Assembly: GCA_013398175.1 (NCBI GenBank)
Contig: VZRZ01004841.1
Location: 62,001 to 126,000 of the forward strand
From: Climacteris rufus
Lineage: Eukaryota > Chordata > Aves > Passeriformes > Climacteridae
Length of the DNA stretch: 64,000 nucleotides
Reading direction: 5' to 3'
Within the stretch, counting starts at the first letter, position 1. Each line of letters opens with the position of its first letter. The position numbers and the translations under genes are program-made. The notes under the pieces were generated by a model. It was given only the letters and a program-made list of their open reading frames with translations, was not told the DNA's origin and searched no databases. Below, piece by piece: positions 24,299 to 35,001 of the stretch.

Positions 24299-24436
24299 CT
24301 GGTAGGCTTTAAACTGATCACGCAGCTGAGAGGAAGAATTCCATGTTATACTACCATGCACTAGGATATTTGCTTTCTCAATCCATTTCAATATGAACTC
24401 CAGCATCTCATTGTATTCTTCCAAGTGTGAAGCAGC
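24299..24436 (-). CDS. SYNE1: SYNE1 exon w30, spectrin-repeat segment
   Basis: Forty-six codons, phase 0 to 0: AASHLEEYNEMLEFILKWIEK (helix-A Trp), then VHGSITWNSSSQLRDQF, ending KAYQ. The acceptor is CATATCCAG; the donor GTGATT is weak but the join to w31 preserves the human order HQ/TL. Confidence 0.93.
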
Positions 24437-25980
24437 CTGGATATGAAAGAAAAATTGACTTAAGCCTAAGATGTAATTTTGTATAGTTCTTAGAGAATGC
24501 TAAAACTAATTATTTTTCATTAACTGTTTTAACTTGGGGATCATTTTAACAACTTTTCCATGCTGTTATATATAATTTACTTACTTACATATTTATTGAG
24601 TTAAAATAGGTCTGCTTCCAGTAATAAGAATATCTATTTTGGGGAAAAAAGGCACTATAAGAATATAGGTCACACTGGGAGAGTCTATTGATGCTCAAAT
24701 ATATCCTTAGAGGGTACACTCCCAGTGCATATTTCAGCCTCACATGTAAGTTCCAAAACACCTCCTCTTTCAGTTTGTGGCTCAGTTTCCTCCTTCTGTT
24801 ACATCCTGCAAATCACATTGTTTTTTTTTTACAATCTGCTTGGTTCACTCCGTTTGCCATATTTTGAAAAAATGAAATGTTGCACTATTTCAAACTACAG
24901 GACTGCAGAAAAAAAGTTTTGCTTTCTGATTAATCCAATTTCTATTTAGCAAAGTTTACTCACGAGTTCCAATTTTCTTTTCAGCAGGAACAATCTCATT
25001 GATTTTCATGAATTTCCTCTTTATAAAGGATGGCTCAAATCCCAGGTGACCAAGCTGTATTTGCAAGCAGTTTTCAATACCTATCATTTTTTATAAGTGG
25101 ATTTCTTGGTGCTGAACAAATATATCCTAATATTAAATCCCTTTACCAAGTACCTTTGAGTGAATTATTACTTTGATAATAATTTTCTATCTCTCCTTAA
25201 AAATAGTTTTTCAGAGGAAACTGGAAAGAATACCTTGAAGTTACCTTTTTCAAGCCTTACAGAAGCATCTTTATGTGTGCAGAAAGGAGAACTCATAATT
25301 TTTCAGTTATTCAGTATTGATGGCAGAACCATAGAAAATTAATTTATTTGTTTTTAGCTAGAGTTTTTTGGGGATAACAACAATTAGGAAAAAAAAAGGA
25401 GAAAGAATTTCTGTGACTTTGAGCCACAGAGGATGCATCCTTATGAATGCCAAAATGTTGCATAAATATTCTGCATTATCAGGGCCATTGTATATAGGCT
25501 TTTCCATTGAATCTACAATTTATATTCACCCTCTATATATCAAGACTAGAGAAAACCAATTTTTTAAAACTTTTGTTTTTAATGTACAAATATAGGTAAG
25601 AGTGATAAAACAGAGACCCTGAAAAGCACAATGAGCATGCTACTGTTTGTGAGATCTACAATCTTTTTAGGCCACCAAATGAACCAATCAGCACAATGAG
25701 CATGCTACTGTTTGTGAGATCTATAATCTTTTTAGGGCACCAAATGAACCAATTAGCAGATGATTCATGACAGAGGATGTTAAAGCAGCATCACAGAATT
25801 ATTTTGCCCTCCTGATCTGACCTGTCTGTGTTTCTTTGGGATGTGATGCAAGCCCTGAATAATAACAGGCAGATGTGCCAAGGAATGCCCCACCTAGCAT
25901 AACTACAGGAAAATAAACAAGATGTTTGCATGCTGCTTCTGCTTCTGCAAGGAAGCAGCAGAAAGGATTTGAGATCATAC
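24437..25980 (-). other. SYNE1: Intron w29-w30
   Basis: 1.54 kb with the 65-bp tandem duplication at 25625-25754. Confidence 0.78.
25625..25754. repeat. Two-copy tandem duplication, 65-bp unit
   Basis: Units 25625-25689 and 25690-25754 both start agcacaatgagcatgc and differ at only about four positions (ctaca/ctata, ggcc/gggc, caatca/caatta). It is young and non-coding. Confidence 0.93.
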
Positions 25981-26163
25981 CTGACTGAGCTTGGCTGCTC
26001 TGTACTCAGCCTGGCGTATAGTCTGCTGGTGCAGTGCACTGAGTTTCCCTATCCTGTTAGCCAGCTGCTTAGCCAGGGGCACGTTCTGCTCTGCAAAGTC
26101 CTGGACTGATGCATCTAATTCCAACAGCTTTATATTGCAGTTGTCCAACTCTTCACCAAGGAT
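25981..26163 (-). CDS. SYNE1: SYNE1 exon w29, spectrin-repeat segment
   Basis: Sixty-one codons, phase 0 to 0: ILGEELDNCNIKLLELDA, FAEQNVPLAKQLANRIGKL, then HQQTIRQAEYRAAKLSQ. The acceptor is CTGTCTAG and the donor GTATGA. HQQTIRQAE is identical to human as recalled. Confidence 0.94.
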
Positions 26164-28559
26164 CTAGACAGAAAAACAGTAAAATCAATGATCCAGGAAG
26201 TGTTAGCTTTTTGGTTTATTATTTCTAGTCCAGCTTACAACTTTTATACCCTGTCCAAAGTATCCATAGTTTGTTCCATTTTCAAGCAGGAAGGCAGAAC
26301 AGCAGGATGTTTGGTCATCTCTTAAATATGTGCCATTACTCTTTCTTCTCTGACTTCCTGGCTGAATTGGGTAACTGTTTTCCCTACCATAGCCAACGCC
26401 TGAGTCCCTTCGGTGCAACATTAACTGTTTTTAGGCATCTTTCAGCGTTTATTTCTGAAATGGCACAGACTGCCATGACAAGGAGTTTTATTTATTGGAA
26501 AAGGGGTTCATTTTATTGCTGTCTTAAAATATAACTTCATATACTCATTAAAATGTAGCTACTCATTAATGCATTATGAAAACTTTAATTTTCATTTGAA
26601 ACTTGCATTTTCATAGCATGATCTTAATGCAGAAGGAGTCTGATCATGCTACATTGTTTCACCAGAAACTGAGTTTAAAATCAATTTTTCTTACTGTAGT
26701 CACAAATATTTTGAAAAGGCAGCCTAAAAAGCTGTCCATGTTTCTCACAGATTTATAGCATACTTATGGGCTACTGTTTCTTGAGGAGAGGCTATTGGTT
26801 ATTTTTGTATTTGTTTTTTATATCTAAAGTGTCAAAAATTCACTGTTTTCGTAACATGAATAAAATAAGTCACAGAATCACAGAACAGGCCAGTTGGAAG
26901 GGACCACAGTGGATCATCTGGTCCAAACTCCCTGCTTAAGCACAGTCATCCCAGAGCACAAGGCACAGGATTATGTCCAGATGGTACTTGAATATCTCCA
27001 GTGAGGGAGACTCCCCAGCCTCCATGGGCAACCTGTTCCATTGCACAGTCACTGCACAGTAAAGAAGTTCTTCTTCATGTTCATGTGGAACTTCCCATGC
27101 ATCAGTTTCTGCCCATTGCCTCTTGTCCACTGCTTGGACCAACACTCTAGCCTCTCTACAATTATTTTTACAAATTTAAATTGCAATCATTCAGAACACT
27201 GCTCTAGCTACAGGTGCTTCAAGAAGTTACTTCAAGTTCTTCAGGTTAGGGCTGTCCTGGCAGACATTTCTCAGAGTGCAAGTTACAATCAATCATTATG
27301 ATAAATCAGTATTATTCCATTAACTTAGTGACATAACTGTCTACATGTAGACACAAAGACAGATGTTGAACTGCTCATCTAATTACAAAGACACACATAT
27401 TTCAGCAGGCACAAATAAACTTATTTACTATAGATACTATGCAGAATTCATACGCTGTTTCAAATTGAGGGAATGATCCATTTGACTTGAATCACATGGA
27501 TTTAAAACAGATGTTTGTTGTATATTTTCACAATCAGTTTCAATGTTAATATAAAAATATTTACTGCTGTAACCAAAGCCAACCCAACCTCAGGAGTATC
27601 AGCTAAACACTGACATAAAAGCAGCTGGAACATAATTACATCTCCAGTGACAGAGACTTTCATTTATGCAACATGGGAAAGCACATGTCACTGACTGTAT
27701 GCTTTTTTTCTGGAATCAGGGAGATACACCAGGGATATAGTTCTGTAACACTTCCTGCAAAGCAAACAGTATTTTGGAACATCTTGAGCATCTCATAAAC
27801 AGGTAATTTATGACATACTAGCCATGCCAAATCTCTATTTTGTAAGCTTTGCTTAATTTCAGACAGTAATTCAGTCAAGCTTATCTTTGCCTAGTTAAAA
27901 TAACAAACCAACCAAAAAAAAAAACCCAAACCCCATGCTCAACTAACCTCTCCCCCATCTCTCCTTCCCTCTAAATCCCTTACTCTTGTAGGATAATCCT
28001 AACATGGCTATTGCACTTCAGTACAGATGAGCTTTTCTGAGTGTGGCACATACCTAAGATTAAGAAAACCTACAAAAAGAACCAAAAGTCCTTTGCATTA
28101 CTCTTAACTGCACCAGCAGTACTTTACCTCATTATTGAATCAAATGGTATGAGATGGACTAAAGGTTAAATAAGATTCTATTGATCTATTGATTATAAAT
28201 AAAGAATTATCTTTTCAGTACAGACAAGGACAAGGAGCAGTCTGGAGGTCTCTTAGGCTTTCCCAGATTGGAGTCATACTCATTATTTAAAAGGAACACT
28301 GAAATTTTGTCCATCTGACTTTAAAGCTCAGTTACTTCCTTCAAATTCTGTTACTCACTGAAGACCCTGTAGGGGTTAGTTTGCAAAGAATATAGTTTTA
28401 AAAATATCATCGGTCAATTCTTATTTCTGTATAATTATTCTGTAGAACTACATTAAAAATGTGTCCTGCAAACCTTCACAAACAGCACTTTGGTATGAAG
28501 TGAATGTCCCAATTCAGAAAAATTTATGGTGTAACCACATATTAAAAGCCTTGTCTTAC
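26164..28559 (-). other. SYNE1: Intron w28-w29
   Basis: 2.4 kb; holds a CR1 tail at 26873-27170. The 72-residue frame near 27660-27878 has no splice sites or family support. Confidence 0.78.
26873..27170 (-). mobile_element. CR1 LINE, 3' end, minus orientation
   Basis: It begins with the reverse of the CR1 terminal repeat (tcacagaatcacagaa) and continues ggaagggaccacagtggatc, tctggtccaaactccc, ttccattgcacagtcac and the cttcttcatgttcatgtgg segment typical of the 5'-truncated avian CR1 tail. Same orientation as the gene. Confidence 0.92.
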
Positions 28560-28712
28560 CTTTTGTTCCAGTTTAGCTTGTGCTATATCATTTGTTTTCT
28601 TTTTCAGTTTGGAAAGAATGGTATTTAATTCATTTGCTATCCCCTGTATTTTCTGATCAAACTCCTGATTCAATGTTTTGATTTGCTGAGTTTCTCTTTC
28701 TTTGGTTTGAAT
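28560..28712 (-). CDS. SYNE1: SYNE1 exon w28, spectrin-repeat segment
   Basis: Fifty-one codons, phase 0 to 0: IQTKERETQQIKTLNQEF, IANELNTILSKLKKKTND, ending AKLEQK. It has no Trp and is the most diverged exon from human in this stretch, but frame, phase and the TILSKLK block are kept. The acceptor is TTGTTGACAG and the donor GTAAGA. Confidence 0.92.
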
Positions 28713-28911
28713 CTGTCAACAATAAGAATTAAATTCAGTAATCAGAAATCACTCCTCCTTAAAGGAAATTAACTTTCATTTAACTGTAATTCAGAGGATG
28801 AAGGTAATAAAACTATTCTGTGTTGCCATAGTTTGTCCACACCTGGATACCAAGTTATAAAGCCTAAAGAAGGACTATACATCTATTATGCACTTATCTA
28901 CGGTGCTTTAC

Positions 28912-29067
28912 CTGATCCTGTACATTTACAAGGGCCAGTCCAACTTCTGCTAAATGAAGAGAAAGTTCAGAAGGCAAAATGGTGTAAAGCCCCAAGTACT
29001 TATTCTGTTGTTGTTCAGCCAGTTTTTCAACAGCCTGGCGATGAGTAGTAACTTCACCAAGGAGAGA
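28912..29067 (-). CDS. SYNE1: SYNE1 exon w27, spectrin-repeat segment
   Basis: Fifty-two codons, phase 0 to 0: SLLGEVTTHRQAVEKLAEQ, then the conserved KYLGLYTILPSELSLHLAEV, ending VNVQDQ. The acceptor is GTCATTAG and the donor GTAAAG. Plus-strand frames across here are shadows. Confidence 0.94.
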
Positions 29068-29662
29068 CTAATGACAGAAGAAAACAGTATTGTCAAGAAC
29101 AATGAGGAAAAACTCATTTGTGCAAACTTAGCAAATGCAGACATGACAAGATAGTTGCTTTCAAATTCTTAACTAGTTCAGTAAAAGAAATTTTATCTTG
29201 GGATTCCCTGGATTTCCAGTTATGACTGTTCAGTTCTCTGTTCCTGTGTAACCACTTGCATGTAGAAAACATCAAGTTTTCAGCACCTCCAGTAAAATCA
29301 GATTTTTTTATTTTGCTTCTTCCCTCCCAAACCCAAACTGCTGAGATAGAAATGTCACATTCTATACATTCACATTCTGTAGTTTCTCTATATTTTAGAG
29401 AAGAGGAGAAACATTTCTAAACAATAGGCTAGTACATAAAACTGCATAACTGCAAATTCTTTAATATAACTTAAATATCTTTAAAATAAAATATCACAGT
29501 GATCATCTATTTCATGCTTTACAAATTTGTCTAGGAGGCTACTCAAAAAGTCATGAATATTGCCTAATTTTAATTTGTGGTGGTTTTGAAACTATTACCA
29601 TTCACTAGCAGATTACAATGAAGATAAATATTGCAATTTAGAAATTGACAAATTTTATATAC
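29068..29662 (-). other. SYNE1: Intron w26-w27
   Basis: 595 bp, no element recognised. Confidence 0.78.
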
Positions 29663-29828
29663 CTGCAACTCCTGAAGTTGAATGTCCACTTCTGCATCAG
29701 GGCTTAATAAATACTCTTTTGTTTCCTGGATCCAGGACTTCACAATATTAATCTCTGCTTCAACCTCCTCACGCTCCTTCAGCTCCTGTTTCACCATCTT
29801 CACACCTTTTTTAACTTTCTGTTGCATA
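29663..29828 (-). CDS. SYNE1: SYNE1 exon w26, spectrin-repeat segment
   Basis: 166 nt: one base plus 55 codons. MQQKVKKGVKMVKQELKE, INIVKSWIQETKEYLLSP (helix-A Trp), ending IQLQELQ. The Met is internal: the acceptor CTTTCTGAAG lies one base before it, and the phase-2 join with w25 gives RCH-N-MQQK as in human. The donor is GTATAT. Confidence 0.94.
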
Positions 29829-31375
29829 CTTCAGAAAGAAAGAGACAATAACTATTGTGAAAAATTAAGCAATGTCTAAAAATATCGCTTTGTCAAAAAA
29901 TACTGAATAATAAAGATAATGATTGATAGCACCACATTCAGAGAAGTAAATTTAAATAAATTAAATTTTTCATGTCCATTCTTTGGTTTTATGTGTTTGG
30001 ACATCAGGCAAGCAATTCTTTTCAAGAAATGCAAAAGTCTACAATAGAGACCCTTACGTCTGAGCTCATCACCACAGACAGCCTTTAGTTCTTTAGACGA
30101 AACAGGTAATTGTAGGGCATAAATTAGGATTATTTATCATCATTCTAAAATAAACTTCTGAAACAGGTCAGAAAAACTGCATCTTAGCCTTGTCCATTTC
30201 TCTACATTAATTAGAGAGCAAGACTTAATTAGTTCTGATACTGATATCTATAATGTAAAATAACATGAGATAAATTCCACTCTTATTGACAGGATCTACA
30301 TCAGCAGAATACTTAGGATAGATTATGGATCAAATATCTGAACACCATTTTTGATCCAGGGGCCTCCACACTTCTGCTAAGACAGAATTTCTGCACTTAG
30401 CTCAAGAACTTGGATCTTCTGTAAAAAATAACACCTCTGTGAAAGATCCATTGGACGACTTGTAGCTCTTATGTATGTGACATGGATCTTACTTTGATAT
30501 TCCCATATTTGATTTATGTTTGCATAACCTTTCATAGCTGAATCATGCCTTATTTACTTGAGCAGGAGATCCTCACAGACCCTGTATCTTAGAAACCAAT
30601 TCTAAGTGAAGAAAGGAATGATAAAGTGCTTACATTTACATATATTTTACAGGGATTGGTATTCTACTGTGATCATTTATACATGCACAAAATAAACTTT
30701 GCACAGGCTTGGTGCAGAGTTTACAGATTTTTCATTCTCTATCTCTCTTCCTGTTTCCACTGTGGAGATCCAGTTAATGGCATCTTAGTGCAGTTATGAG
30801 TAGATATCTGTCTTGAAACTTAACATAAAACCTCCTGTTTTCTACATGGTAGTGAGATGTTTCAGATTTAGATATACATTTGCGTAGCCACAAGGTGGAA
30901 TGTTAATATATGCTTTGTTTGCATATGCTCTACCTTCCCCTGTAGATGTCATACAGTACCTACTCTTGGTATCTAAGTGCTTCAAATGGTGGAAACAAAG
31001 TGGTAAACTAATCAAAACAGGATACAAGAAGATAAATGGTCACTGTTAATGTGAGAGGAAGTGGAAGTGTTTAAAATCAGTTGAAACTTTAATGCAGTTT
31101 ATGCAGCCTTTATGTAAGTTAGTATTATTATGCAAGGCAAGAAGTACTTATTCTAGAAAGCATACCCCTCCTGATGGAAATAAAAAGTAATGGCAAAAAA
31201 GAATTTCAGAATTAATTAAAAATAATGTTAAAGTAAAATTGATGCTTATTTAAAAATAATAACTAATATTTATTTAAGTATATTAATTGTTATTTATATA
31301 GAATGATACATAAACTCTTATTAATGAATTGTAAGATACCATTTTTCTCATTAATCTTTTAAAATATTGCCTTAC
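29829..31375 (-). other. SYNE1: Intron w25-w26 (phase 2)
   Basis: 1.55 kb AT-rich intron, no element recognised. Confidence 0.76.
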
Positions 31376-31638
31376 TTGTGGCATCGATCTTGCATTGCTT
31401 GGATTTCTTGCATAACTGGTAATTCCTTCTGAGATGGAGGCTTTACTTCCACATCCTGAAGCATGCTAACACCATGCTGTTTGAGCAGGCCCAAAGATGA
31501 CAGCTGGTGGTCCACCTCCAGAAGGAAACTGCTGTGGTAATCCAGGAGTTCCAAGAGCTCTGTCTTGGATGCCTTTTCCACTGAGCTTTCTGGTAAGCGA
31601 CCTTGTAGCTGATCTATTGCTATGGTGGCTTTCTGAAT
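31376..31638 (-). CDS. SYNE1: SYNE1 exon w25, spectrin repeat, phase-2 donor
   Basis: 263 nt: 87 codons plus two bases. IQKATIAIDQLQGRLPESS, KTELLELLDYHSSFLLEV, SSLGLLKQHGVSMLQDV, then PPSQKELPVMQEIQAMQDRCH; the Asn codon is split AA|T. The acceptor is TTCCCGTAG and the donor GTAAGG. The Val/Pro-rich stretch before PVMQEI is a linker. Confidence 0.94.
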
Positions 31639-32470
31639 CTACGGGAAGAGATGCAGTCTTGTCAACAATACAATTACAAACGAAACTAGTACAACTGGCA
31701 CCAGAAGGTGATAGACCCAGTGCCGTACATTTATATTCTGTAGAACTCTTGTGGTATAGGGCTTTTGCAGTAGTCTCTGTAGCAGATATAAATCTATGCT
31801 CTACTGTGACAGATGCCTAGCTCTTCACAGGGGATTAGGACTTGCTAAGGGATGTTTTTGGTCCACTTATGGGTGGCTTCTTATCTTTTTTAGTATTTAT
31901 TATATTTATTGCCACAGGACCTAGAGCTCTACCCTGGAGCACACCCATATGCGGCACAAGTCATACATTTAACAAAATGATTATCCTCATTCCTAAAGAA
32001 ACTGCCATCTGGGCATAAATAATGGACAATGACAGATAAAAAGTTACAGATAGGATATAAGCGGAAAAAAACAGACATATGATTAATAAGCAGTGACAGG
32101 TGATATCATCGCTGCTCACACTTAAAAAGAGCAACTTCATACTCTCCAAGAAAAAAAAAAGAAGAAAGAAGAGAGAAGAAAGAGAAGAAGAGATAATAGA
32201 ATATCTCAGGAAGGGAAACAGAAATTTTGAGGAGCCAACAGAAACCAAAACCAGTCTGTATGTACTATACATGTATACATACAGAAGAACAGTCTAACCT
32301 TTGGAGGCAACGATTCTAAACCTAGATCTTCCACAGCTGTGTTTTTCTGACCTGGGAAAAAAAATCAGCTATTCCTTCTATCAGTTCTCTCTACCACGAG
32401 ATAATTAATAAGGCAGCGTAATGAGTGAAAACCTATGTAGAAGGCAGTATTTATCAAGACTAGAATTTAC
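31639..32470 (-). other. SYNE1: Intron w24-w25
   Basis: 832 bp. It holds an A/G-only tract at 32149-32194 (listed separately). Confidence 0.78.
32149..32194. repeat. Polypurine (GAA/GA) tract
   Basis: About 46 bases with purines only on the plus strand (AAGAAAAAA to GAAGAAGAGA). Long polypurine runs can adopt triplex structure; here it is simply intronic. Confidence 0.85.
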
Positions 32471-32689
32471 CTTATCATTAAAGCTCTTCCATTCCTGCAC
32501 TGCATCTTCCAAAATTTTTTCTTGTTCCTGGGCTACATTCCGGAGCCGTGTCCAGCGCTGCCAAACTGTTGTCATGGATCTACTTATTGATGCCTTACTG
32601 GCATCATTGCTGATTTTTTCCAGCTCTGAAGCCTTTTCTTCTAGGGCTGTGATCTTCTCATTGAAAGAATTCACTACGGAAACAAGTGT
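32471..32689 (-). CDS. SYNE1: SYNE1 exon w24, spectrin-repeat segment
   Basis: Seventy-three codons, phase 0 to 0: TLVSVVNSFNEKITALEEKA, SKASISRSMTTVWQRWTRL, AQEQEKILEDAVQEWKSF, NDK. The SRSMTTVWQRWTRLR block seems unchanged from human. The acceptor is CTTTTTTAG and the donor GTAAAT. Confidence 0.95.
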
Positions 32690-33661
32690 CTAAAAAAGCA
32701 AAAATAAGCAGTTTTCCTTTTCTATAACACAACTAATTACTATTCAACATGGAGGTAGGTAAGCCACTCCCATCCACTGCAGACAAGGAGGAGGCACTGT
32801 ATGCTGAGTGAGGTGGGTATGCCTCACTCTATTTTTCATATGCGATATATTAGCTACAGCTGCTTGGTCCAAAATGCAAGTCTCTGGAAATAGCAGGAAT
32901 GTGGTGTAATCAGATTTTTCTCTTCCTTGATAGCCCTCCAAATGGGATGAAAATAAACATTCACGGTCCTTCTAGCAAGGACTGACCTCTAATAAAATCT
33001 AAAAATCAAAGAAGCAATTCAGGTGTTTAAATGTACATTAATGTCATGTTTATCTTTAATGACATTTTAGATGCCCAAGGATATGAGGATATTCTCCTGA
33101 AGCTGGCAGACATGACATTAGTCTTAGGGAACTTCTTGATGGCAGCATATCAGGCAGGAAGTTTCACTGACTGCCTATATTAAGGCAACTGAGTAGTACC
33201 CTAAATACAAGTAGAGAAAGTAATTCTTTTAAGTTACTTCTCTTGCTTTTATACTAAACAAGAATTAATATTAAACTCCAACTCTTCCTGTCCTAATAAA
33301 ACTCTTCCATGTGACCCAAAGTAGATGGATGATTCTACTGATCTGACTTGCTTGTAGGGTACATAATTTTGGGGCTTACACACCCAAGGCTTTTAGGAAC
33401 TCTTTGAAGTTCTCTACAGTCATAGGCACATAGACAGACAACAAGCTGAAAAGTGATTAAAAATATCTGTCTTGCTCACCCCACATATAAAATGTGTGTT
33501 TTGCACAAAACTAAACATGTCTTGGTGTGTTATGACACAGTTAAGTGCTACAGGTAAAGATCTAAAAACTCAAATTCATGTTACCACAGATAAGGACCTA
33601 TATAACATACATTTATTTTCACTTCAAAGAAGAGGATTTCATGCAATTATCAGTACCTTAC
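32690..33661 (-). other. SYNE1: Intron w23-w24
   Basis: 972 bp, no element recognised. Confidence 0.77.
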
Positions 33662-33806
33662 CTTATGTGTTAGCAATTTCTCTTCTGCTTCATGAGAAGA
33701 AGCAGCTTTAGCTACTGAGAATTCAGATAATTTTTTCTCTGCTTCATTCATCACTTCAATAACCTTCTGCCGTACTGTCTGGTACTCCTGCCACTCAGAA
33801 GCACAC
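33662..33806 (-). CDS. SYNE1: SYNE1 exon w23, spectrin-repeat segment
   Basis: 145 nt: one base plus 48 codons. CASEWQEYQTVRQKVIEV carries the helix-A Trp, then EAEKKLSEFSVAK and ASSHEAEEKLLTHK. The acceptor is TTTGTTTAAG and the donor GTAAGG. Confidence 0.94.
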
Positions 33807-34475
33807 CTTAAACAAAAACAGTTCCAGAAAGAACAACTTAATGCAATATAAAACATTTGAAAACCAGATATATTGTTGCACCTAGTTTCCAATGTAACTG
33901 CTTAGTTTTGCTAGTACACAGTATTTTCCAAGAAAAAGAAAGATTACTGGGAATCAGCATATATAGAAGCATATGCTCCTGATTTTCAGCTATGCCTTAC
34001 AGAAACCACAGCTGGGCATTTAATAGCCCTTATCTGACTTTTCCTCAGTGACTGCCTGTGTTGAATGTTAAACCTACCCAAACTTAAGGAATCCACAACA
34101 TTCAGGAATAAGCAACAATTATGTTTGTTAAAAAGGTGTTTCCTTTTAGTTCAAAATGTCTGCTTCAATTTCATTTGGTTCTGCATAGGTCTTGTGTCAG
34201 GTGAAATATGGGACAATCATTCCCTACTCTTCTTCTCTGTGCTCTGCCAAGCTTAATATAATTATATCACAGTTTCTTCAAGCCCACACAACTAGTCTGT
34301 CCAGGGCAGAGGAGAAAACAGAATCCAGGAGCTCTGAATCCCAATATCCATTTCTCTCATAAGTAGCACAAATATTTTAAAAACTTCAGTTAATATTTTG
34401 ATTCTTTCTTTAATTACCAACAAGGTGATCTAAAAATGAAGGGTGGAAAAAAAAAGAAAAAAAGAAAGAACATAC
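33807..34475 (-). other. SYNE1: Intron w22-w23 (phase 2)
   Basis: 669 bp, with an A/G-rich stretch beside the w22 donor (34441-34470). Nothing else recognised. Confidence 0.78.
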
Positions 34476-34813
34476 CTTTGTAACTGTTCTTGCTGGGTTT
34501 TGGCTTCTTGCTTTGTCCCATTGGCCTTTTCCTCCAATGTAGCTACATTCTGCACCAGCTGTTCACTTGATGTGGCTTGTATAAAGGGCTCTATCTCAGA
34601 CACAAGGCTTTGTAACTCTTTCAAATTATTATTGAACTGACTTTCTGTGCTGAAAAATTCAATGTGGTTCCTTAGAGTCTCCTCAGAGTTCTCAACATCT
34701 AGACCATTTCTTGCTAAATGTAGAAATTCCTGAGCATCTTCCAGCCAGTCATTTGCTATCTGCATCACTTGGTAGTACCTTTGGCAAAGGCTATACACTT
34801 TATTCAAGGTAGC
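34476..34813 (-). CDS. SYNE1: SYNE1 exon w22, full spectrin repeat, phase-2 donor
   Basis: 338 nt: 112 codons plus two bases. ATLNKVYSLCQRYYQVM, ANDWLEDAQEFLHLARNG (helix-A Trp), EFFSTESQFNNNLKEL, ending QEQLQ with the Arg split AG|G. The acceptor is TTATTTCAG and the donor GTATGT. It is separated from w21 by a 188-bp intron. Confidence 0.95.
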
Positions 34814-35001
34814 CTGAAATAAAAGGTAAAATCATATAGAGAGTCACAAACGTAAAATCACAGCAGCCTGTGTCATTCAAAAAACCTGAACAACAGGATT
34901 ATTAAAATCAATCTTTTTGTGATAATTGCCAAGATCAAGCCACAGAGCCACCTTTTTCAGCTTCTTGACTGAGAAACTAATGACAGTTAGGGTGCACTAA
35001 C

